This document shows, piece after piece, positions 62,979 through 64,000 of a stretch of DNA of 64,000 bases (the stretch's first letter is position 1; the number at the start of each line of letters is the position of its first letter). This DNA comes from Bacteroidia bacterium. Lineage in GTDB: Bacteria; Bacteroidota; Bacteroidia; B-17B0; Aurantibacillaceae. Below the pieces are notes generated by a model. That model searched no databases. It was not told the origin of the DNA and worked only from the letters and a program-made list of their open reading frames with translations. The translations under genes and the position numbers were made by a program. Location: assembly GCA_016787785.1 (NCBI GenBank), contig JAEUTO010000003.1:186001-250000 (forward strand), written 5' to 3'.

Positions 62979-64000
62979 TCACACTTTCTTACATAGTATT
63001 TAGTTGTTTGATCGTTTACGCTTGCGTGATGGCTTGGTTTGCCATTGGTTTTGTGAAGACACATTACTTTCAGTCAACTTACGAAAATACTACTCCACTA
63101 ACCATTATTATTTGTGCCCGTAATGAAGAAAAAACTATTGCACGCTGTTTAAATACAATTCTAAAACAAGATTATGATCTAACACAAGTGCAGCTTATTT
63201 TAATTAATGATGCAAGTACTGATAGAACCGTTTACCAGGCCGAAACTGTTTTAAAGAATTCAACTATTAATTATAAAATAATTACCAATCCGCAGCAAAA
63301 AGGAAAAAAACAAAGTATCACTTACGCAGTTTCACAAACAAATTGTGAGTTGTTAGTTTTACGCGATGCGGACACATTTACAACCTCAACCTTGTGGCTA
63401 CAAAACATTTCTGATTTTTATAAAACAACATCTGCCGATCTTATTATTGCACCAATTGTAATTGCTAATAATTTTGGAATTTTATGGGCGCTCCAGGCTA
63501 TAGAAAATAATGTACTCACAGTTTTAAATTGTGGTAGCGCCTATTTTAATAAGCCATTTTTATGCAATGGCGCGAATCTGATTTTTACGAAAACTATTTT
63601 CGAAAAAGTAAATGGTTTTGCCTCCCACATCAATATTGCGTCGGGTGATGATGTTTTATTTTTAGAGGACGTTAAAAAAATTCCAGATTCAAAGATCCAT
63701 TATTTAAAATCAGAGCAGGCAATTGTTTACACTTATCCATCATTTTCGTTCAGACAATTGATAAATCAAAAAATAAGATGGGCCTCAAAATTCAAAAACA
63801 ATAAAAATGCCCTTAATTTAATGTTGGCCCTGTTAAGTTTTGCTATAAACTTATTGTGGTTATTTTGCCTGTTTTATTGCTTTTTTGTCCCGCAAAACGG
63901 GGGATTTATCTTATTTTTCGTGCTTTTTAAGTTGATTATTGACTTTTTGTTGCTATTTTTAGCATCACGTTTTGTTAAAAACAAAGGTTTGGGTTGGTTT
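62975..64000 (+). CDS. Family 2 glycosyltransferase, membrane-anchored (C-terminus cut by window edge)
   Basis: At least 342 residues, open to the right edge. An N-terminal helix (5-25), the GT-A domain with ICARNEEKTIARCL, LINDASTDRT, the donor-binding DAD (131-133), GDD (224-226) and QxxRW (QKIRW, 265-269), then at least three membrane helices from about 280. The QxxRW motif is typical of processive or lipid-glycosylating GT2 enzymes. The start overlaps the previous stop by four bases. Confidence 0.85.
   Translation, partial: MITLSYIVFSCLIVYACVMAWFAIGFVKTHYFQSTYENTTPLTIIICARNEEKTIARCLNTILKQDYDLTQVQLILINDASTDRTVYQAETVLKNSTINYKIITNPQQKGKKQSITYAVSQTNCELLVLRDADTFTTSTLWLQNISDFYKTTSADLIIAPIVIANNFGILWALQAIENNVLTVLNCGSAYFNKPFLCNGANLIFTKTIFEKVNGFASHINIASGDDVLFLEDVKKIPDSKIHYLKSEQAIVYTYPSFSFRQLINQKIRWASKFKNNKNALNLMLALLSFAINLLWLFCLFYCFFVPQNGGFILFFVLFKLIIDFLLLFLASRFVKNKGLGWF

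Overview
The window looks like a contiguous piece of an AT-rich Bacteroidota chromosome (class Bacteroidia, probably on the Flavobacteriales/Sphingobacteriales side). The signs are: a very large secreted protein ending in a type-B type IX secretion (gliding-motility-associated) C-terminal domain; families largely confined to this phylum (DUF2480, DUF3109, GT117/DUF2723, PafA phosphatase, periplasmic-TPR/LuxR sensors); start codons without Shine-Dalgarno sequences; and TAnnTTTG -7 promoter boxes upstream of many genes. No rRNA, CRISPR array, insertion sequence or prophage is visible. It reads as an ordinary core-genome region with a few odd insertions.

Layout. 1-2246: two divergent LuxR-type regulators, one cut by the left edge. 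2247-8559: lipid kinase, ALDH7-type aldehyde dehydrogenase, GNAT/FemAB-like protein, deoC and a second aldehyde dehydrogenase that probably oxidises the acetaldehyde DeoC makes. 8564-18137: envelope block with two GT-C-type membrane glycosyltransferases, a secreted unknown, a CapD/WbpM-type nucleotide-sugar dehydratase, PafA phosphatase and an AsmA-like protein. 18138-18759 and 24284-24892: two intergenic islands, each with a tRNA (His, Gln), an intrinsic terminator and members of one palindromic/hairpin repeat family, flanking the T9SS protein and der. 24893-29253: GT117 protein, polysaccharide deacetylase and an HMA-like lipoprotein. 29256-38118: a ten-gene minus-strand suf operon (A-type carrier, sufB, a membrane glycosyltransferase-like gene, sufC, sufD, sufS, sufE, DUF59, DUF2480, a secreted protein) behind a well-formed promoter with two inverted repeats. 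38285-43241: plus-strand genes including RDD and DUF3109 proteins, an RmlD-like reductase, a flippase and dut. 43246-50677: minus-strand genes including pgeF, pyk and an operon with a split transketolase interrupted by a VWA protein and followed by small lipoproteins. 50850-61426: ychF, an AIM24-like protein, a four-helix-bundle gene, then parE and parC separated by three lipoprotein genes. 61423-64000: ruvC, a UPF0104-type membrane protein and a GT2 glycosyltransferase cut by the right edge.

How it fits together. Much of the content serves the envelope: GT-C, GT117 and GT2 glycosyltransferases, a dehydratase, a flippase, lipoproteins and AsmA. It is interleaved with housekeeping genes (suf, der, ychF, topoisomerase IV, pyk, transketolase, ruvC, dut). 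Five convergent gene pairs meet with 0-4 bases between stop codons or overlap. About one gene in five starts with TTG or GTG. The signals I consider least explained are the covarying hairpin repeat family beside the tRNAs, the HTH-to-signal-sequence fusion at the left edge, and the operon insertions (a glycosyltransferase in suf, VWA in transketolase, lipoproteins between parE and parC).
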